Assembly: GCF_048128805.1 (NCBI RefSeq) | Contig: NC_135998.1 | Coordinates: 24,949,396 to 25,013,395 of the forward strand | Length of the DNA: 64,000 bases | Direction: 5' to 3' | Source: Centroberyx gerrardi | Lineage: Eukaryota; Chordata; Actinopteri; Beryciformes; Berycidae | In this document: positions 46,809-57,652 of the stretch, in pieces | How positions within the stretch are numbered: position 1 is the stretch's first letter | Layout of the letters: each line of letters opens with the position of its first letter | Translations under genes and position numbers: made by a program | Notes under the pieces: generated by a model | The model's input: the letters and a program-made list of their open reading frames with translations, nothing else | Told to the model about the DNA's origin: nothing | Database searches by the model: none

Positions 46809-46840
<32 letters not shown>
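46809..46840 (+). repeat. (ACT)n trinucleotide repeat
   Basis: About ten ACT units in intergenic DNA near MITE copy 2. Confidence 0.9.
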
Positions 46841-46911
46841 ATAGCTCTAGGACTTGAAAACCAAATTAATTTCTCAGCAGTCTGTATCTGTCTTTCGAAA
46901 TTCATCAGTTA

Positions 46912-47060
46912 TTCATAGTATTCCCATAATGTCACATGCATTTCCTACCCATATGGTGCTTTACAATACAATCTTTACAAAATCACCTGTTCATTTATTA
47001 CAATCACCTGTTATTTTCCTACCAAGATGGGCGTGTGGTGATGTAACAGAATACTATGAA
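46912..47060. mobile_element. MITE copy 2, TA-flanked (same family as 31458-31630)
   Basis: The 149-bp element has the same TTCATAGTATTC termini, the same internal CAATCACCTGTT...TTTTCCTACCAAGATGG blocks, and TA on both sides (46910-46911 and 47061-47062). It lacks about 24 bp of the middle present in copy 1. Confidence 0.8.
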
Positions 47061-47663
47061 TAGAGCTGCAGTAGTCACACAATAGAAATGGATACATTGC
47101 CATTCTCACACGTCAATTACCTTCCTCACACTTAATATGTTTCATTGAGACGTGAAAGACAAGAGGTTCAACCACTGTGCTACCTTGAAACAATAGTAAA
47201 TATTCACAGCTGCTACAGGACATTCAGTTTTCATATTTGACATGAGAAATGAAATGTAAACAATAACACCTAATCCTTTCAAGGTTTCAGCATACAGCAG
47301 CATACAGTACCTGCTCTTGAAAGAGTTCAACATAAATCAGCCATGGGGTCTTTTTTTTGGTAAAATTTATTTGCCAAGGGTTTATGTGACACATCTTGCC
47401 AGGGATTGTCTTAACAATGATGTCTTCCATCCTCCCCAACAAGCAGGAGAGAAAATGAAAAGCATTCTAGTTTTTAATGATCTGGGACTTTCCACACAAA
47501 CTGTATAATATATGAATATACTGTAGCACAAGTGATACAAATGTTCAACTTGAGTACCCTGGAGTAGACCCAAACTATCAGAAAGGACAGACAAAAGGCT
47601 TTCTATCAGGACTAGTATTCGTCAAGTAGCCTATCTCTGACTTATCAAGACTTCCAAATGATT

Positions 47664-47669
47664 TTTATT
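47664..47669 (-). terminator. Poly(A) signal of the short smarca2-like gene
   Basis: AATAAA on the - strand (TTTATT on +) lies about 550 bases beyond the stop codon at 48222. Another lies at 47371-47366. It is the first such hexamer I noticed downstream and is only a candidate. Confidence 0.35.
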
Positions 47670-48221
47670 AAAGAACTGCGATCTTTAAAAACACATTCGG
47701 AGATTTAAAACAAACTTACAGTGTTCATTATTCTGGTATTCTTTGAAAAGACCTTCCCCCTGTGCTTCAATGCTCCAGCCCTGAACACATAAACATTGTC
47801 ATCAGCAGGTGCTGCTCTGTGAGAGCCAGCTTCAGGAGAGAGAAATCATGCTCCAACACATATGAAGGCATTTCATACAATCAAAGATATTGATTAAAAA
47901 CAGTCAGTGAAACAGGTTTGGACATAATATCTACTGAAGCAATCACAGGGACTAAGGCAGGTAAATTGGAAACAATAGATACTGTAAAAGACCAACTCAA
48001 AAGAAAAAAAAAAAAAAAAAACAGCACAGTGTGCAGCAAGAGACATGAGAGCTTGCATGAGTGGCATGAGTCCTCTAAAAGAAAGCATTGTTCCATAAGT
48101 ACCTCTCTTTGAATAGTAAAACCTTTCTTATGCCTAGAAAACGAATAAACCGCTAATGAAAAGGGATGTGGCAAAGAACAGATATGAAGAAGTATACGAA
48201 AAAAACGAAGGGCCTTCCAGT

Positions 48222-51200
48222 TCAACCTTCATCTTTTGTAGTGTTATCCTCTAGATCCTCATCACTGTCTAAATCACTGTGGAGCCTCTTGACCATGGCA
48301 TTTCTGCTTCTGCCGTCCTTATTCCCTTGCTTCAGCCGTATCGCTGACGGTTTCACTGGGCAAAAAAAAAGAGATCATTGGATGAATTTCATATAAAACA
48401 TGATTGAAATGTGATTTTTAAATGCTGATTCTGCAATTCGGAAGTAAAAAGTCAGGTTTATTATTGCGTAAGGGAGAACCAGCAAATAAATACCATGATT
48501 TTTTGTTCCTATGTTCTTTTTGCCTCCATTTGACCACTTGTAAAAACACAGACCTCCTTATGCTGAAGCTCTCACCTGCTGATGGAACAAACTGGTCTTC
48601 AGCTCTGCCACCGTTATCGCTGTGACTGGCAGCAACTGGATCTTTCTGTTCTTCATCTGTGACAATTCTCTGTCTTGCGCTCTCAAAAACAGACTTAATG
48701 ACAATTGAATCCTCATAGATCTGCAGTGATAAACACACATGTGCATACACACAAATACACAGACACAGACACACACAGACACACAAAAAAATCAGAGGGT
48801 TGCTTGTTATTTACCTTATAAGATTCAAACCCTTTTACACTATGAACTATAATAACAGCTCATGTCTAAATCAGGTGTATGCAGAAAAAATATGCCATTG
48901 TTTTCGAATGGAAGAATTTCTTGGGGTTCACCTGAGATCCCTCCAGGTTAAAAGTCTGAGCATTGTGACACAGGAGGATAATATCCTTTTCCAGATCCCC
49001 CACACTCCTGTACTTGTGATTGCGCACACGTTCCTGTGAATCAAAGGTGGTCAGTACCATCAGTGTTGTAAATGTCCTCATTAATAAATTATTTCTGAAA
49101 AAACAGTATTCTGAATACACTGACTCAGTGAATCACAGCTTCATGCAAAGAGGGGAAATCCCATTTTACCAGTGAGCTCCAAAATCAATATACACAATAC
49201 AGAAAACACATATTTAAAAAAAAAAGAAGAAAACAAAACAGATAAACAACCAAAATCAGACAGTCACAAATATTATAAAACAGAAAAAAAGCACTCCTTG
49301 GGCCACCTTTCTGACCTAAGTGTAACAACAATACAATGAGTGAATCTACAATTTCTTCTTCTTAGTTCACTCCATTTGTTAGGCAGATAAAAGTTAAATT
49401 AACACATGTGGCTTTGTATGGGTCTAAACACACCCGAAAGACAAGAAATCAAGGCAAGACAGGATATCACCATGTGCCACTAGAAGAGCTGCGATTTTGC
49501 TGCCAGTCATTCTTACCGAATGTTAGGTTTTGTGATGACACACCTTCAATTAGCCGAGAGTAATACATAGCATTTATTCTCCATGCTGGGTAGGCCATTC
49601 ATTTTTGATAGAATTAATGCACTTGTAAGAGCCTCAGCCACCATAAGCTGCTCCTTTGCTACTTCTTATGCATACTGAAATGTTGAGAAATATAGTGTAT
49701 ATAAGTAACAAATGACCTTCAGAGTAACAGCAGTGAAGATGCTGAAGATTATAGAGTGACAGGGAACTTGTGATGAATAATTATAGTATTTCAGTAAGAT
49801 TGGCTACAGCAGGAGAGGAGATGGCACATGATGGCCTTCTTGGATTTAAGAGGCAACGTGTACAAAAGTAAACTGGCGGTATGTAATATTCTCTTGCTGA
49901 TTTCACGTTTGGCAAAGTCAGTAAGTATAAGCAAAACTGTATGAATTTTAACAGGTTAATTCGTGTGTGGGTTTTGCCCACACGACAATGTGGCCTCATA
50001 TAAATGGCAAATAGCCCTATAGGCCTAGAACTGAACCGTGGCATTTCCACTATACATATTTTGTAAAAGCAATACCAACAAAGGCTTTTGACAGATCAAC
50101 AGACCGTATAACATGGCACCATCCTGTTTGACAGGTTTATGTGTGTGAATATTATTCCTAATATCTCTTTTCATTAACAGTGCAATGGTGATGTCACTGT
50201 TCCCAAGCCTTAGGCAAGACTGATAAACATTTGGGAGACAGTTTTATCGAAAGTGCTTTTCAGTATGGGAAGTACGTTCTTTTTGAGTATGGGTGACCTC
50301 GGTGGGAATCGAACCCTGGCAGTGTTAGAGCCATGCTCTACTCATTGGGCTACAGAATACCATTTAAAATAGAAAATCTGCTGTTTCTCACAACATCATC
50401 TCTGAATTATTCAGAATTATGACGGCAATTTTTACAGCTATGCTGACGATACTCAAATCTACATACAGTGTTAGGCCTAACACTAACACAAATTGTGAGA
50501 GGCCTAAAGACCACTCACAATTTGCAAAACTAGAAGTACAGCCACAAAATGGATGTCATTAAATTTCCTACTTCTAACGCTAGCAAAAAAAGAGATGTTA
50601 TTTTTTTGGCCGAAAAACACAAAGGTGAACTCTAACATTGATTCAATCCTTCTGTCAGCCCTCATAATATGTAATTTAATACTTATGTCACTTTTTATGG
50701 TGCTACGTGTAGCATTTTTAAACATCAACATCGTCAAATTAATTGTGATACCTTGGTATAACTATCATCACCAAATGAGACCACGGTCAAGACGTTTGGT
50801 AGCCTTTATCTCACGCCAGCAGTACTATTAGTCCTAGTGTTTCTCAAAATGAAGACATTTCCCATAAACCCTATTGCTTCCTGTTGCAAAAATGATGTTG
50901 CCACTTGCCCCCCCTCCTCCCTGATGTCACTCTGGATGCGTCCCAAAGCTCCAAATATAAATCATCTTCTTCCATTATCCCTTCATTTCCTCTGTGACCC
51001 ATCGTGCCATGATGCTTGCTGTCCCAAGAGTGGAGGAGACAAGAGATCTTTCCAATTTTGGGGGGTCACCTCACTGTGATCACGCCCAGAATATATAACA
51101 TCATTGACAAAATTTTGAAAAACATGGGAGGGGAATTATCAGCTCGTAAATGTGAGTATAACAGTTAACATAACTTAGAATTAACATTACAGTCAGTTCT

Positions 51201-54200
51201 ATTTTGTAACTTGTAACATTACTAGTTAATGTCAGTAGCTTCAGGTTACTGTGTGTATATTTTACGCTGGACCTGCATAAACACTTTGAGTGGCTATGAG
51301 GCATATTGTGGACTTGTGCTATGTCAGTTATGAGAGGCCTGCTTCATCAATAGCAGATGTCCATTGATGAATGAGTAGCAAATAAACTGTTCCAAATGGC
51401 CTCTATTTTTCCTTGCTCCCTCCTCTCCTCCTCGTTTTCCTCCAAGTTACTTCCTGGTAGTAGAGGAGTGGTAGTGAGGGAGAGCAGGAAAGGAGGAATA
51501 GTGAAAAAGCTTTGGGATGCATCCTCTGTGTGCATTAGTTTCCTCTTTTGCTTCACTGAAGAGGATAAACATGTTGGAAGTGATTTTTCCATAGGCCTTT
51601 CATTCTTTCCACAACCTGTCATTGTGAGAAACTCTGAAAGCTTTAGCTCCATTTGAGCTGGAAGAACAGCGCCCTCTTCCTGTTTTGTGTTAGTGTAAAG
51701 CAATCCAGCAGGTTTCCAGCAAAATCTGACCTGGTGGCACACAATGTAAAATGAAGTGCAGAAGCCAGTAGAGGCTGCCAATTGTCTCTGTAATTATACT
51801 GGTGTATAATTAATGTGTAAAGTCTAGAGAAGAATATATTAAGCTCAAAGAAACAGCAGTATATGTCTGAAAAATAGCCTCAAAACACCAAGTTTCAGGG
51901 CTAACCAGAAGGTATGTTTTTCAGTTAAAATTGCAATTGTCAGAAATTATTTGAAATTTATTTTGAGTACATTGACATTGATGCTCTTGGCACTGCTGTC
52001 AAAATTTGCCTAACTATGATCAGAACATCTTATGAACTCTAACACAAGATTTCAATCAGTATTCATGAATGTGCCATGTAACTGTTATGAAATGCTTTTT
52101 CAGATATTAGGAAACTAAAAAACAAGTGATAAACATCACTGTTTTAGCCAATTTTAGCTGTTGACTTTTGGTGAAATCATATGGTGGTTATTGTGCAAAT
52201 TAAATGCACCACATTGTGCCTAAGTAACACTGTACAAGACTAATTCCTTTGCTCATTTGTTATGTATCTGCTGTACTTCTATCTAACATTATTTGATTTT
52301 CTTACTGCAAATATGATATATCTGTACATGGGTTCTGGGACTGTTTAATGACACATAGCTGAAAATCCATTCCAAGTGCACACGTACCCTGATCCTCCTG
52401 AAGTCCACGGGCTTCCGGATCAGCTCATAGTACTCAGGCACCTCCTTCTTGGATGGAAGCTGCACGAAGCCTTTGCTGATCTGTCGACCCAACCTGGAAG
52501 CATGAGGTATAGGTTAATTTTATCTAATTTTATACAGAAGCTAGTGAAAGTTTTCTCCTTGCCCGTACAAATGCCTCCTCAACAATGCCCTATCAGTGCC
52601 AAGATGGCAAAGGCAACAGTGTAAAATGTAAGGGAGGTATACAATATTGATTCAAGTATTTCTGTGTTGAAGGTTTTTATGAAAACACAACAGATTTTTC
52701 TTCAATTAGCTCATATATGTGTAGTCTATATAGTTGCATGATAGTGTCATGTGTAACACAGTCCACATCCACTTTATGCTCAGCCCCCTCACCCGTCCTT
52801 ATAGTTGATGACCATGTCCACCAATGTGTTCAGCTGTCTGGTAAGTTCAGGGGGATTGGGAGGTAGTTTCTCAGCCGGCGGACGTCCTCGCTTCCTCTTG
52901 ACCTTCTCCCCGGCTTCCTGGCCAGTCTGGAGCTCTTTCTCTCCATGGTGATCCCCTTTACGTTTCTTCAGACTGATGTCCTCTTCCATGTCCTCCAAGG
53001 AGCCGTTCTCTCCCGCCTTCCTTCCTGCAGGCTGCAGGAAGAGGGAGCGGTGGGTGGGGACATCTAACAAACTCAAACAAACTTATAGGGGTAGAGTAAG
53101 GAGGATGAAACATTATAGTATAAAAATGCGTACTGTGCATATTGGACAAGCAAACACTGTCACGCTCTTTCTCTATTCTTATCATCATATCAGCATCACA
53201 AGAACAGAGGGAATTGGGCGATGACTAGGGAGGAAATAAGATTATGAAGATATATGAGAAATTTACATTCAAGACAGTACTTTGAAGTCTTTCTCTGACT
53301 TTCACCTGGCAGTCGGGATGCTCTGAAACTGCTTCACAACTCATTATCTGATGTCTATCTAAAGTATCATATGCCGCAAAGACAAAAACCTGAAGGACTG
53401 CAGCAAGCAAGAGTCTAACAGTAAAAAACCTCAACTAAAACACTCAAAAACTCCAACTAATTAGTAATGATGGCCTGAGTTTAAAGATTCATAATTATGG
53501 AGGATAGTTTTAGATTTAACCCATAGAGAGTTGATTTATTCATTACAATAGCATCTTCATTTGCATGCACTGGAATGAGCTAACTGTTTTGCCATCCCTG
53601 CAAATTTAGGACAGATTATTTTATCTGGAGGCTTTGATGTCAAAGATGACTGTAAAAGAGGCAGATAAAATAAAAAAAAAAAAAACAGATTTTAAACATA
53701 AAATGAATGTGAATAAATGTGAAAAAACATTAAATAGTAAAAATGTCATGTCATAAATCACATCAATCTAAAAACAAGATAAAAATAAAAAAAATCACTT
53801 TCCATTATCTACACATATTAGATGTGAATTTGTTGGTAGGTATGTGGCAGTTGTGTGCATATAGGTGTTTGAGGGGGCTGTTTGCAGCGTCACTGAGTTA
53901 TTTTCATCCCTTTCATAGCTCCCTTTCAAATATCTGCTGCAACCACTGTCTTTTCCACAAAGGCAATTAGAGGCCAGAAACATAAGTATGCATGCAGCAG
54001 GAGCGGCGATGGCAGTAGTAGCAGCAGCAGCACCCGGGCTGGAGAGAAGAGGGAGGAAATAGGGAAGGCATGCTGGCCAATCTGAACGGAATATTGATGC
54101 AAGAATCAAACGGGCGCACACGCCAGCGCACACGCGCATCACATCATACACCACAACATGCACTTGTGAAAATCTGTGAAGTGTCAAGGACAGAGACAGA

Positions 54201-54317
54201 AGCTTGCTTACTTGCTTGCCTGTTACATTTTCCACATATCAGTTCTCTAACACATATAGATGCACAGACACTCCAAGAGACCAGTTGAACAGGATCATAT
54301 AGAATCATTATTAATGC

Positions 54318-54348
<31 letters not shown>

Positions 54349-55117
54349 TCATTAAATGCACGATTCTCAAGCGGCTGTTAGGACTGATAGACACACAGAA
54401 AGAAGAAAAATGCTCTTACTGATACAATAAATGGACACATACACTAACACATGCCTGCACTATAAAAGCAAAAGACATGGTAGAGAATTGAGTTAGAGGA
54501 GACAACACTACAGAGGTAACAAAAGAAATCCTGCTGATGATCGGTCAGCTCAAAGGAAGGCTTTGAAAGCCCCGCTACTCTCACTAAAGGGACTGCAATC
54601 GTTCCACTGGAATACTGAGGGATATAGAGTAATCCTCAAAGACGTATAAAACAGCTGAAAGCCGCCTGATTGAGTGTGTGTGTGTGTGTGTGTGTGTAAG
54701 AGCGCGAGTGTGCGCGCGTGTGTGTGCATGTGATGCTCCATGCCTGTGCTATCTCCTAACAAGCCTGCCTCTTCCCTGACTCATCTGGCAAAGATTCCCT
54801 CTCATCTGTTACAGCACACACCTACACACTCCCTCTCCCCTGCTCTCCCTCACACACAAACACAGACAGACACGAATAAACTTACAGAGACACTCGCTCT
54901 CTTTCCCTCGCATGCACACGCACACACACACACATTTTATCCATCTCTTCCTCTCTTCCCATGCGATGTAGCCTGGCTGAATCCTGTGCTGGAGGAGAAA
55001 GACACGGAGGAGGATATTTACCTGACTGCAATCTGCAGGCTGGCTATCAGGATCGGCTGCAGCTGGGGGGGAGAGAATTAGCAAGCCAGCATAGCGGCGA
55101 GCTGCTAGTCTCTTCAT
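48222..55117 (-). CDS. Stand-alone SMARCA2-type bromodomain protein (no ATPase domain)
   Basis: Reconstructed exons on the - strand: 55117-55022 (candidate first exon), 53031-52793, 52493-52388, 49033-48932, 48720-48576, 48355-48222. All borders are AG/GT, phases fit, and the sum is 822 nt (273 residues). Contents in order: an N-terminus of unknown origin ([11 protein letters not shown]); a segment like the BRM sequence before the AT-hook ([15 protein letters not shown]); the AT-hook [11 protein letters not shown]; the bromodomain, residues about 95-200, with [42 protein letters not shown] and [14 protein letters not shown]. The acetyl-lysine-binding Asn (N176) and the ZA-loop Tyr are kept. 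A tail ends in [19 protein letters not shown]. The spellings VGDLEKD, HNAQTF and SQIYEDS favour SMARCA2 over SMARCA4. The long acidic stretch of BRM after the bromodomain is missing. No SNF2 helicase exon is visible up to kank1. Mammalian SMARCA2 makes short isoforms from an internal promoter, which this resembles. The first exon is the least certain part; translation could instead start at the Met in SLEDMEED. Confidence 0.85.
49034..52387 (-). other. Intron of the bromodomain gene
   Basis: This 3.35-kb intron holds the SINE at 50222-50360. An open frame of 144 codons at 51781-51347 (-) shows no recognisable domain and no splice context, and is treated as non-coding. Confidence 0.7.
50222..50360 (-). 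mobile_element. tRNA-derived SINE (HpaI-like tail)
   Basis: On the - strand it has a tRNA-like head with an A-box (TAGCCCAATGAGTAGAGCAT, 50352-50333) and a B-box (GGTTCGATTCC, 50315-50305). A body then reads AAAGCACTTTCGATAAAACT and GTCTCCCAAATG, close to the teleost AAGTCGCTTTGGATAAAA-GCGTCTGCTAAATG tail. It sits in the intron between exons 52493-52388 and 49033-48932 of the bromodomain gene. Confidence 0.7.
54674..54697 (+). repeat. (TG)12 microsatellite
   Basis: Simple TG repeat in the intron between the candidate first exon and exon 53031-52793 of the bromodomain gene. A 27-base poly-A run lies nearby at 54319-54345. Confidence 0.9.
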
Positions 55118-57618
55118 CAGCTGATCACTCAAAAGCAGAGCCCAGAAGGGGGGAGAATAAAAGCGCTATGTTTTCATATACAAATCAATGGGCTGGGGGA
55201 AAATACAAATGTCATACTCATCTCCTGACTGCAGCTCTCCGAAGTCTTTTTCCTGACTGTGGAAGGCCCCAAGCTTGTCTCCCTCTGCATGTTTTTAATA
55301 TCGACTGTCGCCAGACGTTTTTTCTACCCTGCTGTTAAAGTTATCGGGTCCATTTTTTCTGAGAATGATTTTTGCATTGCATTTTAAGAGGGAGCGTGCC
55401 AGTTTGTGTCAGCTAACGCTGTGCAGGGATCTTAAGTACATGAGACACGGCTCAGCCTGCAGGGATACGGATATTCATGGCTCATACAATGCAAGCGGGA
55501 GCATGTTTGTGTGTAATGTGTGTGCGTGTGTTTATAATTACCCCTGGATTCCATCAGGGAGAGAAACACAGCTGAAATATTGCCTCACTCAATCTCACTA
55601 AACTGTAAATCCTGTGCAAAGACGACAAGGAAAATATCTGCAATAATGGAGTGACCTGGAACATTTTCAATGAAAAATTGGGGGCTTTCTACATGCATCA
55701 TGGTTTTGTATTCAAACACATCTGGTTTCTGTGAATCAATTTGAGGATTTTTCACATGTGCAAAATGCTGCTGGAAACCAACACATAAATCCCATAATGT
55801 TAGAAATCACACTACAGAAAAGGAGACACAGTACCAGAAAACAGAATGGAGGTAAAAGATTGTTGGGTTTTTTTGTGTGTGTGTGTTCTTGCATCAGCAG
55901 CATGACATCGTACGGTTTTCATCTTCACTGCAACTGGTGATTATGTATTCTGTAGCATGTTCAGAGGGAAAGACTGGGGCTTGTTGCAAAGTTTATTCTT
56001 GGAATAAGGTCAAGATCCTAATGACACAACACTGTCCTTGTCAATAATGCAGAAACTTGGCAACTGTAGGACCTGTGCTGGGATTGGAATTCTTTTTACC
56101 GCGACTAGAGAGAAAGCATGATGCCATGATCTGGAGCACTGATTTCATGCCACGCCACTCAGTTAAGTCAACCTTCTAGCCGCCGGCCAAGGCTATTTGT
56201 CACACTTTTTTTTTTTACTTTGCAGGGTGTATTTCTTTCTGTATTTCTTTATTTACCAACCAACATTTTATTGTAACTAGACTAAAATCTTTCCCAAAAT
56301 TATTATTATTATTAACACCTATCCCCATGTGTTTAGTGAATAGTTACAAAATAATTATACTGGCAACGATGAACCTTTTACACTACTTGCTCTAAATATT
56401 GGCATTTATTGGCACGTGCTCCAGAATTGTAGCCCACGTGACAATCTGTGTGGCAACTTGCCTTGTTCTTCCATAGCCTTACTAGAGTTGAATGAATTAT
56501 TCTTAAGCCTCCTGCACACCAAGCTCACACTCACACTTCATACACCAGTTAAGAACACAGTGGAAAAACATCCAACAAACACTCAACTGTGGCATATAAT
56601 CTACTCAACATTTCAGTTTTCTTGAATAGATGTATACAGTAATAAATACAGTAATTGCATTAATATCAACTTGTTGTGTAGTTTTTAAGACCAGGACTAA
56701 ACTGGAATCTGGAAACTAGATGGATGGCTAAATAGAATGGGACCTTTAATTGTTTAAACTTTATGAGGTGGCAAGTTCAAAACCAAACAATAGAAAAAAC
56801 ACTAGACTTCTTTCAAATTGTGTTCTCTCCACTCTACTATAATAGCATTTCTATTGGTAGCCTTTGCTTTCTTTTATTGTGTAAAACATGATTTAATATG
56901 AGCTATATGCCTCAGGATTGAGCATATTTAAAGGTTAAGATGCTAATGTTTCATTTCATTATTGTCAATGGAGCACAGTAAGTTATTTTTTTTTTTATTA
57001 TTTAAAAACATAAGACAAACGACTAAAACTGGAACAGATTAATCCAACAACACACAAATACAGGCATCGCCACTTGCAGGTTTGAAATAATCATTAGCCA
57101 ATAATCATTAGCCAAGAAACAGCAACAGACACCAACATGCTGTGCATAATGAATCAACACCATTTATTGATGGTATTGGTTGGCATTTCTTAGCTCAGAG
57201 GACAAGGGCATTAATTTGCATAAGATTAGAATTTGCCACCCAAATCCCCTACATGCCAGCCTCATGTCATGACAATTAGGCTACTGCTGGTTAAAAATAG
57301 GAGGGAGCCATCCTTTTGTTATGCTTTTGAAGATGGCATATGTCAATATCTAATCAAAGTTATGACGAGTTTTTATTCAAATACTAGGCCAATGTGGATT
57401 GACTGGATTGGCTATCCCCGGTGACATAGAGATATCACTTCATTATTATCTTCCCAAGATCCACTTGCTGAAAACAACACTTTCAACTACTGACTGTTAC
57501 CATAGCAACAGCAAATTTTGATGGTGGACCTCGTATGGCATTGTACTTTATTGCTACTGCTGGGGAATGACTCACAGTGCACTCAGTCGCACATGCACAA
57601 GCTCTCACCAAGGCACAC

Positions 57619-57652
57619 CGGGGGGTGGGGGTGGGGGTGGGGGGTTAGGGGG
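57619..57652 (+). other. G-rich tract with quadruplex potential
   Basis: Five runs of five or six G separated by single T or TTA within 34 bases (57619-57652). The pattern fits intramolecular G-quadruplex rules. No gene is nearby. Confidence 0.6.

Larger units (their letters stand above)
37664..48221. other. Intergenic between npffr2 and the bromodomain gene
   Basis: Convergent gene ends. AT-rich DNA with the repeat at 37925-38300, MITE copy 2 at 46912, the hairpin at 44625 and the ACT repeat at 46809. No coding exon was recognised. 43.5-43.9 kb is non-repetitive and could hold conserved non-coding sequence, but nothing in the single sequence proves this. Confidence 0.6.

Noticed and set aside
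50290..50355. Functional tRNA gene at the A/B-box sequence
   Set aside because: No complete cloverleaf or acceptor stem, and it is fused to an HpaI-like SINE tail.
51347..51781. 144-codon - strand open frame in the bromodomain gene intron
   Set aside because: No domain, no splice context, and the other strand is also open; treated as chance.
53795..54235. 146-codon - strand frame upstream of exon 53031 as an alternative first exon
   Set aside because: Low-complexity Ala/Leu-rich part from GCA/GTA repeats. I found no phase-compatible donor that convinced me.
55132..55132. Start of the bromodomain protein at 55132
   Set aside because: The codon there is TTG. The first in-frame ATG is at 55117.
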